Positions 24,165 to 24,239 of a stretch of 24,239 nucleotides of DNA are shown piece after piece. The first letter of the stretch is position 1; every line of letters starts with the position of its first letter. A model generated the notes under the pieces. The model saw nothing but the letters and a program-made list of their open reading frames with translations. It did not search any database and was not told the origin of the DNA. Position numbers and translations under genes: made by a program. The stretch comes from an uncultured Chloroflexota bacterium (GTDB lineage Bacteria; Chloroflexota; Anaerolineae; B4-G1; DUEL01), in contig CAKZOY010000312.1 in the NCBI GenBank assembly GCA_937138275.1, forward strand, positions 1 through 24,239, in the 5' to 3' direction.

Positions 24165-24239
24165 GTTGAATCTCGTAAAGTCGTATCACCGCCTTCCGGC
24201 GAAGTCTCAAAAAGTCATACCACCCCTATGGGTTGAATC
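24165..24239. repeat. Imperfect direct repeats at the right edge
   Basis: TCTCGTAAAGTCGTATCACC (24171-24190) recurs as TCTCAAAAAGTCATACCACC (24205-24224), 34 bp apart. The string GTTGAATC at 24165-24172 recurs at 24232-24239, where the window ends, as if another roughly 66-bp unit were starting. A CGCC-TTCC-GGCG hairpin lies between. This may be the edge of a tandem or dispersed repeat. Confidence 0.5.

Noticed and set aside
1..24239. CRISPR arrays, tRNA or rRNA genes, transposases, phage genes
   Set aside because: I looked for regular short direct repeats with spacers, tRNA cloverleaf and CCA ends, and transposase motifs, and saw none. The repeats present are palindromes, GAF paralogy and the right-edge units.

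Overview
The window reads as part of a Chloroflexota genome, most likely Anaerolineae-like. The grounds are moderately GC-rich DNA, membrane proteins dense in GAF domains of a style common in that phylum, a glycyl-tRNA synthetase with alpha and beta chains fused in one protein, and a geranylgeranyl-reductase-type flavoenzyme. This placement is inference from protein style; there is no rRNA in the window. Every gene I can support lies on the minus strand, so the text below runs from high to low coordinates.

Right edge (24087-24239): imperfect repeats and a sigma-70-like promoter, followed by glyQS (21075-24086). Next comes a 734-bp gap (20341-21074) with no intact gene. It holds two 43-bp perfect palindromes of the same design, a 12-bp hairpin, a fragment of a response-regulator receiver domain, and an extended -10 promoter pointing into the next block.

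From 20340 to the left edge runs one compact block of at least 12 genes in the same direction. Most junctions are under 45 bp or overlap; the exceptions are about 194 bp ahead of the kinase and 68 bp ahead of the last gene. In order: two stand-alone receiver proteins; one complete hybrid-free histidine kinase (dCache-HAMP-GAF-HisKA-HATPase); a ParA-like ATPase without a ParB; a sensor with a proline-rich cytoplasmic N-terminus; a six-helix membrane sensor; an orphan ABC-type substrate-binding lipoprotein; a dCache sensor; a seven-helix membrane sensor; a 4-helix-bundle-type sensor; a geranylgeranyl-reductase-like flavoprotein; and a very large sensor (at least 1192 residues, six GAF units) that runs off the left edge.

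The central observation is that five complete membrane sensors have no kinase, methyl-accepting, cyclase or DNA-binding output. Each ends in the same roughly 40-residue helical tail. They share one operon with a single histidine kinase, two output-less receivers and a ParA-like positioning ATPase. A plausible reading is a multi-input sensory array in which several receptors of different input type (dCache, 7TM, 6TM, 4HB, binding-protein-fed) co-assemble through HAMP, coiled coil, GAF and tail, and signal through one shared kinase. ParA would position or partition the array. This is a hypothesis from gene content; no biochemical function can be read directly from the sequence.
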